A DNA stretch of 64,000 nucleotides, taken from Streptomyces sp. NRRL S-1022. Its GTDB lineage: Bacteria; Actinomycetota; Actinomycetes; Streptomycetales; Streptomycetaceae. The stretch is taken from contig NZ_JOIU01000016.1 in assembly GCF_000720135.1 (NCBI RefSeq), forward strand, positions 1 to 64,000, in the 5' to 3' direction. Below, in pieces: positions 1-11,172 of this stretch. Each line of letters opens with the position of its first letter. Position 1 is the first letter of the stretch. A model generated the notes under the pieces. That model was not told where the DNA came from and made no database searches. It saw nothing but the letters and a program-made list of their open reading frames with translations. Made by a program: the position numbers and the translations under genes.

Positions 1-183
1 GAACGAAGCGGTCTCCGAGGTGAACCGGTCCCCGGTGAGCTGCATCCCGTCACCCGAGTCCCCCGCGAACCGGATGATCACCCGGTCCAGACGCCGCACG
101 TCCTTCGCGCCGCCCGGTTTGCGCTGCTCTCCCACGACGGTTCCGTCGGTCTGCTCCGCTGGGCTGCTGACCTGGCTGGTCAC
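1..183 (-). CDS. korA: 2-oxoacid:ferredoxin oxidoreductase, alpha subunit (5' end only)
   Basis: Only the first 61 codons are present; the gene runs off the left edge. After about 30 variable residues the translation reads VIIRFAGDSGDGMQLTGDRF, the N-terminal signature of actinobacterial KorA, in which the gamma domain is fused ahead of the alpha domain. The family oxidatively decarboxylates 2-oxoglutarate to succinyl-CoA and reduces ferredoxin, together with KorB. The GTG start at 183 is supported by an AAGGAGGT ribosome site about 8 nt upstream. It is transcribed divergently from the nuo operon, with a response regulator and two kinases in between. The family call is firm; the exact 2-oxoacid substrate is inferred. 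Confidence 0.85.
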   Translation of the reverse strand, partial: MTSQVSSPAEQTDGTVVGEQRKPGGAKDVRRLDRVIIRFAGDSGDGMQLTGDRFTSETASF

Positions 184-247
184 TGAACTGGACCTCCTTC
201 GAGGCGGCTGTCCGGGGCCGGTCGTCCCACGGACCATCCCAGGATCA

Positions 248-266
248 ACCCTACGTCGGTTAGGGT
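248..266. promoter_or_regulatory. Inverted repeat ACCCTA-N7-TAGGGT upstream of korA
   Basis: A perfect 6-bp inverted repeat with a 7-nt spacer lies about 65 nt upstream of the korA start, in the 267-nt gap between korA and the response regulator. It could be an operator for korA. No regulator is assigned. The rest of the gap shows no other clear element. Confidence 0.3.
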
Positions 267-450
267 CGCCTTCCCGAGGTCATCCGTGGATTGGACGAAT
301 TCGAGACGGCCTGTCGCGCTGCGTTCACATGATGTCCCGCATCGCCGGGGCGCCGGTCAAGGCGCTCCCCGCGCGTTTCCAGGTTCCTTCTCCAGCCGCC
401 GTCCGGTACCGCCTCCCGTGGACCCCCGCACTCCCGGACGGACCCCCGTC

Positions 451-1122
451 TCAGGAGTTCAGGTAGGTCAGAACGGCCAGAACCCGCCGGTGGTCCCCGA
501 CGCTCGGGGCCAGACCCAGCTTCAGGAAGATGTTGCTGACGTGCTTCTCCACGGCACCGTCGCTGACCACCAGCTGCCGCGCGATCGCCGAGTTGGTCCG
601 CCCCTCCGCCATCAGTCCGAGCACCTCGCGCTCCCGGGGCGTCAGCCCCGTCAGCACGTCCTGCTTGCGGCTGCGGCCGAGCAGCTGCGCGACCACCTCC
701 GGGTCCAGCGCCGTACCGCCCCCGGCGACCCGCACCACCGCGTCCACGAACTCCCGCACGTCCGCGACCCGGTCCTTGAGCAGATAGCCGACGCCCCGGC
801 TGGATCCGGCCAGCAGTTCGGTGGCGTAACGCTCCTCCACGTACTGCGACAGCACCAGCACCCCGAGCCCCGGGTGCAGCCGGCGCAGCAGGACGGCCGC
901 CCGGACGCCCTCGTCGGTGTGGGTCGGCGGCATCCGTACGTCCGCCACCACCACGTCGGGCAGCTCACCCTGGTCGGCCAGCTCCGCGATGGTCTTCACG
1001 AGCGCGTCCGCGTCACCGACGCCGGCCACGACGTCGTGCCCCCGGTCGGTCAGCAGCCGGGTCAGGCCCTCCCTGAGCAGCACGGAATCCTCGGCGATGA
1101 CCACCCGCACCCTGTCCTCCAC
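451..1122 (-). CDS. NarL/LuxR-type two-component response regulator
   Basis: About 223 aa. The N-terminal receiver domain has the acidic pair near residues 11-12 and a phospho-acceptor Asp in VVVADVRMPP (about residue 61). The C-terminal LuxR HTH contains LTPREREVLGLMAEG followed by the recognition helix region VSDGAVEKHV. It lies downstream of two histidine kinases on the same strand and is presumably their partner. I chose GTG at 1122 because the receiver core (VRVVIAEDS) follows at once; an in-frame ATG lies about 15 codons further upstream with no better ribosome site. Targets are not visible in the sequence; the flanking korA and nuo genes are candidates by position only. Confidence 0.85.
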   Translation of the reverse strand: MEDRVRVVIAEDSVLLREGLTRLLTDRGHDVVAGVGDADALVKTIAELADQGELPDVVVADVRMPPTHTDEGVRAAVLLRRLHPGLGVLVLSQYVEERYATELLAGSSRGVGYLLKDRVADVREFVDAVVRVAGGGTALDPEVVAQLLGRSRKQDVLTGLTPREREVLGLMAEGRTNSAIARQLVVSDGAVEKHVSNIFLKLGLAPSVGDHRRVLAVLTYLNS

Positions 1123-1252
1123 GATCTTCCGGCCCCCCACTGCCCTGCGCCCCGGTCTCCGCGACGGCATCCGTCCGTGCCGTCCCACGGAGCACCAGCA
1201 TTCCAGCATTCGTGCCGGACCGCCGCCGTACCGGATCAGAGCGCGGGTGTCC

Positions 1253-2578
1253 TCAGCCCCGCCAGGGCAGTTCCGCGATCACCCGGGTGGGGCCGCCCGC
1301 CGGGGAGTCCACCAGCAGGACGCCGTCCACCGCGTCCAGGCGCGCGGTGAGCCCGGCCAGCCCGGAGCCCCGGGAGACGTCCGCGCCGCCCACGCCGTCG
1401 TCGGTCACCTGGAGCATCAGCCGGTCCGCCGAACGCCAGACGTCGACCGCGGCGGACCGGGCCCGGCTGTGCTTGCCGACGTTCTGCAGCAGTTCGGAGA
1501 CGGTGAAGTAGGCGATGCCCTCGATGGCCGGCGCCGGCCGGGCCGGCAGGTCGACCTCCACCCGCACCGGGACCGGGCAGCGGGAGGCGACGGACGACAG
1601 GGCCGCGTCCATGCCGCGGTCGGTCAGTACGGCCGGGTGGATGCCCCGCGCGAGGTCGCGCAGCTCCTGCAGGGCCGTCTTCACCTCGCCGTGCGCCTCC
1701 TCCACCATCCGGGCCGCCGTGTCCGGATCCTCCCGCAGCTTCTCCTTGGCCAGCCCCAGGTCCATCGCCAGATTGACCAGCCGGGCCTGTGCCCCGTCGT
1801 GCAGGTCCCGCTCGATGCGCCGCAGGTCGGCGGCGGCCGTGTCGACCACGGCTCCGCGGTCCGACTCCAGCTCCACCACCCGCGCCGACAGCGGCGACGG
1901 GCCGAGCAGTCCGCGCACCAGCAGCCCGTCCACGGTGGTCAGGGCCCGCACGAGCCACGGCGTGACCAGCGTGAACACCAGCCCGACCAGCGCGGTCACG
2001 CCGATCTCGAAGGGGTTGTCGAGGTAGACGCTGTGGTGGGCGTCGCCGTAGAGCTGCAGACCGCCCTCGCCGGCGTACGCCGGGAACACCCAGAACCACA
2101 GCGGATAGGTCAGCAGCGTCCAGCCGCAGGTCCAGAAGGCCAGCGCGACCGAGAAGGAGAACACCGCCCACGGGAACTGCACCAGCGCGTACAGCGCGTG
2201 CCGCCAGGAGGCGCCGCTCTTGAGCAGCGCGGCCGTCCAGGCCGCCGGGCCCGGCGTGCGCGGCCGCAGCGGCTCCGGCTCGGCCACCTCCAGTCCGAGC
2301 AGCCCGCGCGCCCGCGCCCGCTCCAGCACGCCGAAGCCCCGGCAGCCGGCCAGCGCCACCGCCAGCACCGGGATGCCGAGGAAGGTCACCAGCAGGCCCG
2401 CGCCGAGCGCGACCATCGACACCGTCCACGTGAACAGCACGACCGCGATCGGCAGGCCCAGCAGCACGTACGCGAACTCGCGCAGGCTGCGTCCCTCGAC
2501 GGGCGCCCGCAGCGCGGCGGGCAGCCGGTGGTGCGGTGCGCTCCGGTGGGCGAACCCCTGTCCGTACTCCGTGGCCAT
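1253..2578 (-). CDS. NarL-family sensor histidine kinase, paralog 1
   Basis: 441 aa. The N-terminal half has four hydrophobic segments in two pairs (about residues 35-80 and 130-210), the layout of the putative sensor domain found in many Streptomyces NarL-type kinases. A HisKA_3 dimerisation box follows, DLRRIERDLHDGAQARLVNL, with the phosphorylated His near residue 260, then a HATPase domain (SELLQNVGKHS N-box; DDGVGG). Start ATG at 2578. It is closely related to the kinase just upstream, nearly identical across the His box, so the pair arose by tandem duplication. It probably phosphorylates the regulator encoded downstream. The ligand is unknown. Confidence 0.88.
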   Translation of the reverse strand: MATEYGQGFAHRSAPHHRLPAALRAPVEGRSLREFAYVLLGLPIAVVLFTWTVSMVALGAGLLVTFLGIPVLAVALAGCRGFGVLERARARGLLGLEVAEPEPLRPRTPGPAAWTAALLKSGASWRHALYALVQFPWAVFSFSVALAFWTCGWTLLTYPLWFWVFPAYAGEGGLQLYGDAHHSVYLDNPFEIGVTALVGLVFTLVTPWLVRALTTVDGLLVRGLLGPSPLSARVVELESDRGAVVDTAAADLRRIERDLHDGAQARLVNLAMDLGLAKEKLREDPDTAARMVEEAHGEVKTALQELRDLARGIHPAVLTDRGMDAALSSVASRCPVPVRVEVDLPARPAPAIEGIAYFTVSELLQNVGKHSRARSAAVDVWRSADRLMLQVTDDGVGGADVSRGSGLAGLTARLDAVDGVLLVDSPAGGPTRVIAELPWRG

Positions 2579-2599
2579 CGGTGTCGTCCCGTCCTCGTC

Positions 2600-2703
2600 G
2601 TCGTGGCGGCGGTGCAGCCGTTCGTGTCCTGGCGGCAGTGCAGCCGTCCGTGTCGTGGCGGCGGTGCAGCCGTTCGTGTCCTGGCGGCCGTTCAGCCGCA
2701 TGC
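2600..2703. repeat. 26-bp tandem direct repeats between the two kinase genes
   Basis: Copies at 2600-2625, 2626-2651 and 2652-2677 share the pattern GTCSTGGCGGCRGTGCAGCC followed by GTYCGT. Copies 1 and 3 are identical. A fourth, degenerating copy begins at 2678, and recognisable pieces continue to about 2755. They lie within 180 bp upstream of the start of the downstream kinase. Confidence 0.85.
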
Positions 2704-2809
2704 CCTGTCGGCGGTTGGGCTGTACTCGTCCTGGCGGCGGCTCAGCCATACGTCCAGGGTCGTCCGCCGCGCGTCCGCGCGACATGGAGTCCGTCGGCGT
2801 CCTGAGCGG

Positions 2810-2821
2810 GGGGTTTTCCCC
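2810..2821. promoter_or_regulatory. GGGG-W4-CCCC element upstream of kinase 1
   Basis: On the minus strand the context reads CCGGGGTGGGG-AAAA-CCCCC. The same element with TTTT in the middle occurs at 4145-4156 upstream of the paralogous kinase. Either duplicated flanking DNA or a shared binding site for the cognate response regulator would explain this. Function not shown. Confidence 0.35.
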
Positions 2822-2865
2822 ACCCCGGCCGCCGGGAGGGCGGGCCGGCGCGTCCCGGCGGGGTT

Positions 2866-4083
2866 TCAGGCCGTACGGTCCCGCCACGGCAGTTCCGCGG
2901 TGACCACCGTCGGACCGCCGGCCGGGGAGTCGACCACGAACAGGCCGTCCACGGCGCCCAGCCGGTCCGCCAGGCCGCGCATGCCGCTGCCCCCGTCCAG
3001 CCGGGCACCGCCCCGGCCGTCGTCCCGTACCTGGAGCATCAGCCGGTCCGCGGTCCGCCACACCTCGACCGCGGCCGTCCGGGCCCCGCTGTGCTTGCTG
3101 ACGTTCTGCAGCAGTTCGGAGACGGTGAAGTAGGCGATGCCCTCGATGGCCTCCGCGGGCCGGGCCGGCAGGTCGACGGTCACCTTCACCGGCACCGTGC
3201 AGCGGGAGGCGATGGACGACAGGGCGGCGTCCAGGCCGCGGTCGGTGAGCACCGCCGGGTGGATGCCCCGGGCCAGGTCGCGCAGTTCCTGGAGGGCCAG
3301 CTTCACCTCGCCGTGCGCCTCGTCGACCATCGCCGCCGCCGTGTCCGGGTCCTCCAGCAGCTTCTCCTTGGCCAGGCCGAGCCCCATGGCCAGGTTGACC
3401 AGCCGCGCCTGGGCGCCGTCGTGCAGGTCCCGCTCGATCCGGCGCAGGTCGGCCGCCGCCGTGTCGACCACGATCCCGCGGTCGGACTCCAGTTCGGCGA
3501 TACGGCGTTCCAGCTCGTCCGAGGGCGACAGCAGCCCGCGCACCATCGCCCGGTCCAGGTTCGCCATGGCCCGCGCCAGGTACGGCAGCACCGGCCACAG
3601 CACGAACAGCGAGATCAGCACGGTGCAGAAGGTGAGGATGCCCCAGGGCAGCCGGATCGCGTCGTACAGCAGCGTCCGCCAGCCCACCGGGTCCTTCAGC
3701 GCCATCCACAGCCGCTGCATCGCGCCCCCGCCCCGGGCGATGGGCAGCGGCGACGGCTCCGCCACCCGCACCCCGAGCAGCTTCCGGGCCCGGGCCCGCT
3801 CCAGCTTGCCCAGCTGCCGGGCGCCCAGCAGGCTGAGTGCGAGCAGCGGGAGCCCGATCGCGGTGAGGGTGAGGGCGCCGCCGGTCACCAGCACGGTCAG
3901 CGCGTACACGAACCCGGACACCGCCACGGGCAGGTTCAGCAGAAGATGCGCGATCTCCTTCCAGGTGTGGGCGTCGTAGGCGGGCCGGGGCGGAGGCAGC
4001 CGGTGCGGGCCGTCGGATCCGTCGCGTTCGTCGGTGCCGTCGGTGCCGTCGGACCGGCCGGCGGCGGGGCGGAGAGCGGTCAT
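2866..4083 (-). CDS. NarL-family sensor histidine kinase, paralog 2
   Basis: 405 aa with the same architecture as its neighbour: an N-terminal membrane part (hydrophobic segments near residues 45-88 and 140-170), a HisKA_3 box RRIERDLHDGAQARLVNL with His near 221, and a HATPase domain with SELLQNVSKHS and the glycine-rich DDGRGG. The first 35 residues are polar and repetitive. ATG start at 4083. Two sensors feeding one regulator would allow two signals to be integrated or heterodimers to form; that is inference. Confidence 0.88.
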   Translation of the reverse strand: MTALRPAAGRSDGTDGTDERDGSDGPHRLPPPRPAYDAHTWKEIAHLLLNLPVAVSGFVYALTVLVTGGALTLTAIGLPLLALSLLGARQLGKLERARARKLLGVRVAEPSPLPIARGGGAMQRLWMALKDPVGWRTLLYDAIRLPWGILTFCTVLISLFVLWPVLPYLARAMANLDRAMVRGLLSPSDELERRIAELESDRGIVVDTAAADLRRIERDLHDGAQARLVNLAMGLGLAKEKLLEDPDTAAAMVDEAHGEVKLALQELRDLARGIHPAVLTDRGLDAALSSIASRCTVPVKVTVDLPARPAEAIEGIAYFTVSELLQNVSKHSGARTAAVEVWRTADRLMLQVRDDGRGGARLDGGSGMRGLADRLGAVDGLFVVDSPAGGPTVVTAELPWRDRTA

Positions 4084-4144
4084 GCTGCTCAGCGTGCCGT
4101 GGGCGGCCCGCCTGACGCCATGCGGTATGCCTGCCTCCGCCGCC

Positions 4145-4156
4145 GGGGGAAAACCC
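4145..4156. promoter_or_regulatory. GGGG-W4-CCCC element upstream of kinase 2
   Basis: On the minus strand: CCGGGGTGGGG-TTTT-CCCCC, about 60 nt upstream of the kinase 2 start. It matches the element at 2810-2821 outside the central A/T tetrad. Confidence 0.35.
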
Positions 4157-4313
4157 CACCCCGGGCGGGCCCGGCTGTCTCACGGCGTGACGGGCTGCTT
4201 ACCCGGTCTTTATCAGGGCCTAGACTCCCGTGCGTACACATCCTCGAATCGCGTTGCGACACAGAGTTCACTTATTCACTAAGGTCACGAGGTCAGGGAG
4301 CGAGGGACGGACC

Positions 4314-4733
4314 GTGCGGGAGACGTTGGGGGACTCGTCGTTCGCCGCGGCGAACGTCGTCGCGGCCGGCTACTTCCGGTCCTACTCGGTGGTCGGACTG
4401 CTCGCGCTCATCGGCGTGCTGTTCGTCGCGGTCGCCTTCGGCGCGGGCCGCCTGCTGCGGCCGGTCGTGCCGACGCCGGAGAAACTGCTGACCTACGAGT
4501 GCGGTGTCGACCCCGTCGGCGAGGGCTGGGCCCACACCCAGGTCCGCTACTACGTCTACGCCTTCCTGTACGTGATCTTCGCGGTCGACTCGGTCTTCCT
4601 GTTCCCCTGGGCGACGGTCTTCGCCGCCCCCGGCTACGGCGCGACGACCCTCGTGGAGATGTTCGTCTTCCTCGGCTTCCTCGCCGTAGGCCTGCTGTAC
4701 GCATACAAGAAGGGCGTCCTGGCATGGACGTGA
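4314..4733 (+). CDS. nuoA: NADH-quinone oxidoreductase subunit A (second, complex I-like cluster)
   Basis: 139 aa membrane subunit with three predicted TM helices. The conserved loop [12 protein letters not shown] carries the NuoA Cys that lies near the quinone channel. I chose GTG at 4314, behind a GAGGGA ribosome site, over an ATG 28 codons upstream because homologous NuoA proteins begin shortly before the first TM. First gene of the nuo operon; its end overlaps nuoB by 10 nt. Confidence 0.9.
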   Translation: MRETLGDSSFAAANVVAAGYFRSYSVVGLLALIGVLFVAVAFGAGRLLRPVVPTPEKLLTYECGVDPVGEGWAHTQVRYYVYAFLYVIFAVDSVFLFPWATVFAAPGYGATTLVEMFVFLGFLAVGLLYAYKKGVLAWT

Positions 4734-5355
4734 ACCCCTCAGTGCCCGGATCGGCGCCCGAGCCGGTGTCCGAGCCCGTCCTGCTGCCGGAGCCGAAGCG
4801 GCTGGGCGCCCTCGCCCGGCTGGCACCCGAGCCGATGAAGGTCGTCCTCAACTGGGGCCGCCGCTACTCGCTCTGGGTGTTCAACTTCGGCCTCGCCTGC
4901 TGCGCGATCGAGTTCATCGCCGCGTCGATGGCCCGCCACGACTTCATCCGGCTCGGCGTGATCCCGTTCGCACCGGGCCCGCGCCAGGCCGACCTGATGG
5001 TGGTCTCGGGCACGGTCACGGACAAGATGGCCCCGGCCGTCAAGCGGCTGTACGAGCAGATGCCCGAGCCGAAGTACGTCATCTCCTTCGGCGCCTGCTC
5101 CAACTGCGGCGGCCCCTACTGGGACTCCTACTCCGTCACGAAGGGCGTCGACCAGATCATCCCGGTGGACGTCTACGTCCCCGGGTGCCCGCCCCGCCCC
5201 GAGGCGCTGCTCCAGGGCATCCTCAAGCTCCAGGAGAAGATCGCCCGCGAGTCGCTGGGGGAGCGGTACGACAACGGGGCCGCCCGGCCGTCCGCCGCCG
5301 CGCTGCAGAGCGGACTGGTGCGGCCGCCGGCCTCGGCCGGTGAGGGAGGCACGCG

Positions 5356-5359
<4 letters not shown>
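4724..5359 (+). CDS. nuoB: NADH-quinone oxidoreductase subunit B (cluster N2 [4Fe-4S] subunit)
   Basis: 211 aa. The N2 cluster ligands are visible: the tandem Cys pair in [10 protein letters not shown], the Cys residues in GACSNCGG and the Cys in [10 protein letters not shown]. NuoB carries the last iron-sulfur cluster before quinone, normally packed against NuoD. The N-terminus has about 35 extra Pro/Glu-rich residues and the C-terminus a variable tail. ATG at 4724 overlaps the end of nuoA, which suggests translational coupling. Confidence 0.93.
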
Positions 5360-7497
<2,138 letters not shown>

Positions 7498-7593
7498 GGA
7501 CCAGCTCCAGAAGCTCTCCTGGACTCTCCTCGTCCCCCTCTCCCTCGCCCAGATCGCCCTCACCGGCATCGTCAAGGTGGTGATCAGCTAACC

Positions 7594-8187
7594 ATGGCTG
7601 TGCCGTCCCCACCCTCCCGTTCCCGCTTCCCCGGCAGCGGCCTCGCCAAGGGCCTGGCCGTCACCCTGCGCACGATGACGAGGAAGCACGTCACCGAGCA
7701 GTACCCCGACGTCCTGCCCGAACTGCCGCCCCGCACCCGCGGTGTGATCGGCCTGTTCGAGGAGAACTGCACGGTCTGCATGCTGTGCGCCCGCGAGTGC
7801 CCCGACTGGTGCATCTACATCGACTCCCACAAGGAGACGGTCCCGCCCGCCGCCCCCGGCGGCCGTGAGCGCAGCCGCAACGTCCTCGACCGGTTCGCGA
7901 TCGACTTCTCGCTGTGCATGTACTGCGGTATCTGCATCGAGGTCTGTCCTTTCGACGCCCTGTTCTGGTCCCCGGAGTTCGAGTACGCCGAGACCGACAT
8001 CCGCGACCTCACCCACGAGCGGGACAAGCTCCGCGAGTGGATGTGGACCGTGCCGGCCCCGCCCGCCCTGGACCCCGGCGCGGAGGAGCCCAAGGAGATC
8101 GCCGCCGCCCGGAAGACCGCCGAGAAGCTGGCCGCGGCCCAGGCCGAGCCGGTCGAGCCGGCCGAGCCGCAGGAGGGCGCGTCGTGA
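7594..8187 (+). CDS. nuoI: NADH-quinone oxidoreductase subunit I, 2[4Fe-4S] ferredoxin-like
   Basis: 197 aa. Two CxxCxxCxxxCP motifs, [12 protein letters not shown] and [12 protein letters not shown], bind clusters N6a and N6b. The N-terminus carries the amphipathic segment that lies along the membrane; the C-terminus ends in a Glu/Ala/Pro-rich tail. In a complex without NuoEFG this subunit is the probable docking point for reduced ferredoxin (inference). It starts 2 nt after the nuoH stop. Confidence 0.93.
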   Translation: MAVPSPPSRSRFPGSGLAKGLAVTLRTMTRKHVTEQYPDVLPELPPRTRGVIGLFEENCTVCMLCARECPDWCIYIDSHKETVPPAAPGGRERSRNVLDRFAIDFSLCMYCGICIEVCPFDALFWSPEFEYAETDIRDLTHERDKLREWMWTVPAPPALDPGAEEPKEIAAARKTAEKLAAAQAEPVEPAEPQEGAS

Positions 8188-8786
8188 CCCTCGCCGCAGC
8201 AACGGCCACCGTGGCCGCCGCCGACCCGCACGGCTTCCTCTCCCCGACCGGCGTCGAGATCGCCTTCCTGCTGGTCGGCCTGGTCACCCTCGGCGCCGCG
8301 CTCGTCACCGTCACCACCCGGCAGCTCGTGCACGCCGCCCTGTGGCTGGTGGTCGCGCTCGGCGGCCTCGCCGTGGAGTACCTGCTGCTCACGGCCGAGT
8401 TCATCGCCTGGGTGCAGGTCCTGATCTACGTCGGCTCCGTCGTCGTCCTCCTGCTGTTCGGTCTGATGCTCACCCGGGCCCCCATCGGCCGCTCCCCGGA
8501 CGCCGACTCCGGCAACCGCTGGGCCGCCGTGGCCGTGGCCGTCGCCGCCGCGGTCGCCCTGGTGTGGGTGGTCGTCGATGCCTTCCGGACCACCTGGATC
8601 GACCTGACCGGCCCGGCCGCCGGCACCACCGAGGTCACCGGCGCCAGCCTGTTCCGGCACTGGGTGCTGCCCTTCGAGGCGCTGTCCGTGCTGCTCCTCG
8701 CCGCCCTGGTCGGCGCGATCGTCCTGTCCCGCAAGGCCAAGGCCGACGCCGCCACCGCGGTCCCCGGGAAGGAAGGCGCCCGCTGA
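8184..8786 (+). CDS. nuoJ: NADH-quinone oxidoreductase subunit J
   Basis: 200 aa, five predicted TM helices. [17 protein letters not shown] is the conserved TM3 with the pi-bulge region of NuoJ. The GTG start at 8184 overlaps the nuoI stop by 4 nt (GTGA). Part of the proton-channel module with NuoK. Confidence 0.92.
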   Translation: MTLAAATATVAAADPHGFLSPTGVEIAFLLVGLVTLGAALVTVTTRQLVHAALWLVVALGGLAVEYLLLTAEFIAWVQVLIYVGSVVVLLLFGLMLTRAPIGRSPDADSGNRWAAVAVAVAAAVALVWVVVDAFRTTWIDLTGPAAGTTEVTGASLFRHWVLPFEALSVLLLAALVGAIVLSRKAKADAATAVPGKEGAR

Positions 8787-9175
8787 TGCACCTCGCCTAC
8801 CCCGCCGTACTCTCCGCCCTCCTGTTCTGCACCGGCCTGTACGGCGTCCTCGCCCGCCGCAACGCCATCCTGGTCCTGATGTCGGTCGAGCTGATGCTCA
8901 ACGCCGTCAACCTCAACCTGGTCGCCTTCGACGTCTGGCTCAGCCGCGCCGCGAAGGACACCCTGCACTCCGGCCAGGCACTGACCCTGTTCACCATCGC
9001 CATCGCCGCCGCCGAGATCGGCATCGGCCTGGCGATCGTGCTCGCCGTCCACCGCAACCGCGGCACCGCCGACATCGACAAGCTCCGCGACACCGCCGAA
9101 GGCCCCGAGACCGAAGGTCCTGAGACCGAGGGCCCCGACACCCCGGCGGCCGAGAAGGCTGAGGCCACCGCGTGA
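8786..9175 (+). CDS. nuoK: NADH-quinone oxidoreductase subunit K
   Basis: 129 aa, three TM helices. The conserved channel glutamates lie in [13 protein letters not shown] and in [10 protein letters not shown]. The C-terminus has a 30-residue tail with an [13 protein letters not shown] repeat that ordinary NuoK lacks. The ATG overlaps the nuoJ stop by one base. Confidence 0.93.
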   Translation: MHLAYPAVLSALLFCTGLYGVLARRNAILVLMSVELMLNAVNLNLVAFDVWLSRAAKDTLHSGQALTLFTIAIAAAEIGIGLAIVLAVHRNRGTADIDKLRDTAEGPETEGPETEGPDTPAAEKAEATA

Positions 9176-11166
9176 CCACGACCACCCTCGCCGTCCTCGT
9201 CCCCCTCCTGCCGTTCCTCGGCGCGGCAGCCGGCCTGCTGCTCGGCCGCACCGCCCCCGGTTTCGTCCGCCCGCTCGCCGTGCTGCCGCCGCTGGCCTCG
9301 CTGGTGCTGGCCGCGCTGGTCGCCGTACGGCAGGGCGGCGGCACGGCCGTCGACGCCCACACCGAGCTGACGCCCACCGGATCCGTGCCGATCGAGCTGG
9401 CCCTGCACCTCGACGGCTTCGCCGCACTCGTCGCCGTCCTGGTCGCGTTCATCGCGCTCTGCGTGCAGATCTACTCCACCGGCTACCTGCGCGACGACCC
9501 CCGCTACCCCTCGTACGCCGCTCTCGTCTCCCTCTTCACCTCCGCGATGCTCCTGGTCGTCTACTCCGGCGACCTGATCGTGCTGCTGGTCGGCTGGGAG
9601 GTCATGGGCATCTGCTCCTACTTCCTGGTCGGCCACTACTGGGAGACCCCCGAGGCCCGCGCCGCCTCCCTGAAGGCCTTCCTGGTCACCAAGCTCGGCG
9701 ACGTGCCGTTCCTCATCGGCCTGTTCGCGCTGGCCGCCGACGCCGGGTCGTTCCGCATCACCCGCGTCCTCGGCGCCGTCGCGAGCGGCGGCATCGGCCA
9801 CCCCACCGTGATCGCCCTGCTGCTGCTCGCGGGCGTCGCGGGCAAGTCGGCGCAGTTCCCGCTGCACACCTGGCTCCCGGACGCGATGGCGGGCCCGACA
9901 CCCGTCTCGGCGCTGATCCACGCCGCGACGATGGTCGCCGCCGGTGTCTACTTCACCGCCCGCCTCCTCCCGCTCTTCGAGGCCTCCCGGGCCGCGATGG
10001 TGGTCCTCGCCGTCATGGCCGCCGTGACCATGACCGGCTCGGGTCTGGCCGCGCTCGCCCAGGACGACATCAAGCGCGTCCTCGCCTACTCGACCATCGG
10101 CCAGCTCGGCTACATGACCGGCGCCCTCGCCGTCGGCGACCGCGGTGCCGCCGTCTTCCACCTCCTGTCGCACGGCGCCTTCAAGGCGCTGCTGTTCCTC
10201 GCGGCGGGCGCGGTCATCCACGCCGCCGGCACCAACTCGCTGGCCGCCATGTCCCGCATGCACGGCCTGCGCGACCGCGTCCCGGACGCCTACTGGACGA
10301 TGACCGTGGCACTGCTCGCCCTCGCCGCGATCCCGCCCTTCAGCGGCTTTTTCTCCAAGGAGTCCGTCCTCGGCGCCGCCGAGAACCTGATCTCCGGCCA
10401 CACCGGGCACGCCCCCGGCGCCGCCGGCTGGATCGTCCTCGTCGCCGGTCTGGTCACCGCCCTGCTCACCGCCGCGTACGCCACCCGGCTGTGGCTGCTG
10501 GCCTTCCGCGGCCGGGGTGCCGAGGCCCCCGACCACGGCCGCCAGCCGCTGACCATGACCGTGGTGCTCTGGGTCCTGGCGGTCCCCTCCCTCGCCTTCG
10601 GCGGGCTCGCCTACCGCTCGCTGCCCGGCTGGTTCGACGGCCGCGACCTGACCCCGGCCCTGCTCACCTCCATCCTCGGCACGGGCCTCGCCCTGGTCGG
10701 CGGGCTGCTCACCTACGGCGCCTGGCAGCGCACCGCCGCGCTCGCCGCCCGCGTCCCGCTCGGTGCGGTCGCCGCCCACCCCGAGGAGGACGCCGGCCTG
10801 GTCGAGGCCGAGGCCATCGCCACCCACCAACCGGCCTACGGCGACATCGCCTCCGCCCCCGACCCGGCCGACCCGGCCCGGCTGCTGCTCGGCCCGCTGC
10901 ACCGGCACGCGGCGGCCGGCTTCCACCTGGACGCCGTGTACGCGGCGCTGTTCGTCCGCCCGGTGCAGGCCGGCGCGCGTCTCGTCCGGTTCCTCGACCG
11001 TGAGGTCGTCGACACCTACGTCCAAGGCGCCGCCGCCCTGCCCCGGCTCCTCGGGGCCGCCGTACGGCGCGCCCAGACCGGCAATGTGCAGACCTATGTG
11101 AGCGCGCTGCTCGCCGGCACCGTCGTCCTGGCGGTCGCCGTCCTCCTCGTCGCCACGGGAGTGTGA
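9172..11166 (+). CDS. nuoL: NADH-quinone oxidoreductase subunit L (antiporter-like)
   Basis: 664 aa, about 16 TM segments. It shows the antiporter-like core: [39 protein letters not shown] and [20 protein letters not shown], with the Lys and Glu residues of the half-channels, and ends in a lateral helix and final TM. The GTG at 9172 overlaps the nuoK stop (GTGA). Proton-pumping subunit at the distal end of the membrane arm. Confidence 0.94.
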   Translation: MTTTTLAVLVPLLPFLGAAAGLLLGRTAPGFVRPLAVLPPLASLVLAALVAVRQGGGTAVDAHTELTPTGSVPIELALHLDGFAALVAVLVAFIALCVQIYSTGYLRDDPRYPSYAALVSLFTSAMLLVVYSGDLIVLLVGWEVMGICSYFLVGHYWETPEARAASLKAFLVTKLGDVPFLIGLFALAADAGSFRITRVLGAVASGGIGHPTVIALLLLAGVAGKSAQFPLHTWLPDAMAGPTPVSALIHAATMVAAGVYFTARLLPLFEASRAAMVVLAVMAAVTMTGSGLAALAQDDIKRVLAYSTIGQLGYMTGALAVGDRGAAVFHLLSHGAFKALLFLAAGAVIHAAGTNSLAAMSRMHGLRDRVPDAYWTMTVALLALAAIPPFSGFFSKESVLGAAENLISGHTGHAPGAAGWIVLVAGLVTALLTAAYATRLWLLAFRGRGAEAPDHGRQPLTMTVVLWVLAVPSLAFGGLAYRSLPGWFDGRDLTPALLTSILGTGLALVGGLLTYGAWQRTAALAARVPLGAVAAHPEEDAGLVEAEAIATHQPAYGDIASAPDPADPARLLLGPLHRHAAAGFHLDAVYAALFVRPVQAGARLVRFLDREVVDTYVQGAAALPRLLGAAVRRAQTGNVQTYVSALLAGTVVLAVAVLLVATGV

Positions 11167-11172
11167 GCAGGC

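Noticed and set aside
2600..2755. CRISPR-like array between the kinases
   Set aside because: Units are contiguous 26-bp repeats with no spacers and no cas genes nearby.
4255..4285. Possible Rex (redox) operator before nuoA
   Set aside because: TTCAC pieces are present but they do not form the TGTGAAC-N-GTTCACA palindrome.
8797..11025. 742-codon open frame antisense to nuoK-nuoL
   Set aside because: Gly/Glu/Arg-rich shadow of membrane protein codons.
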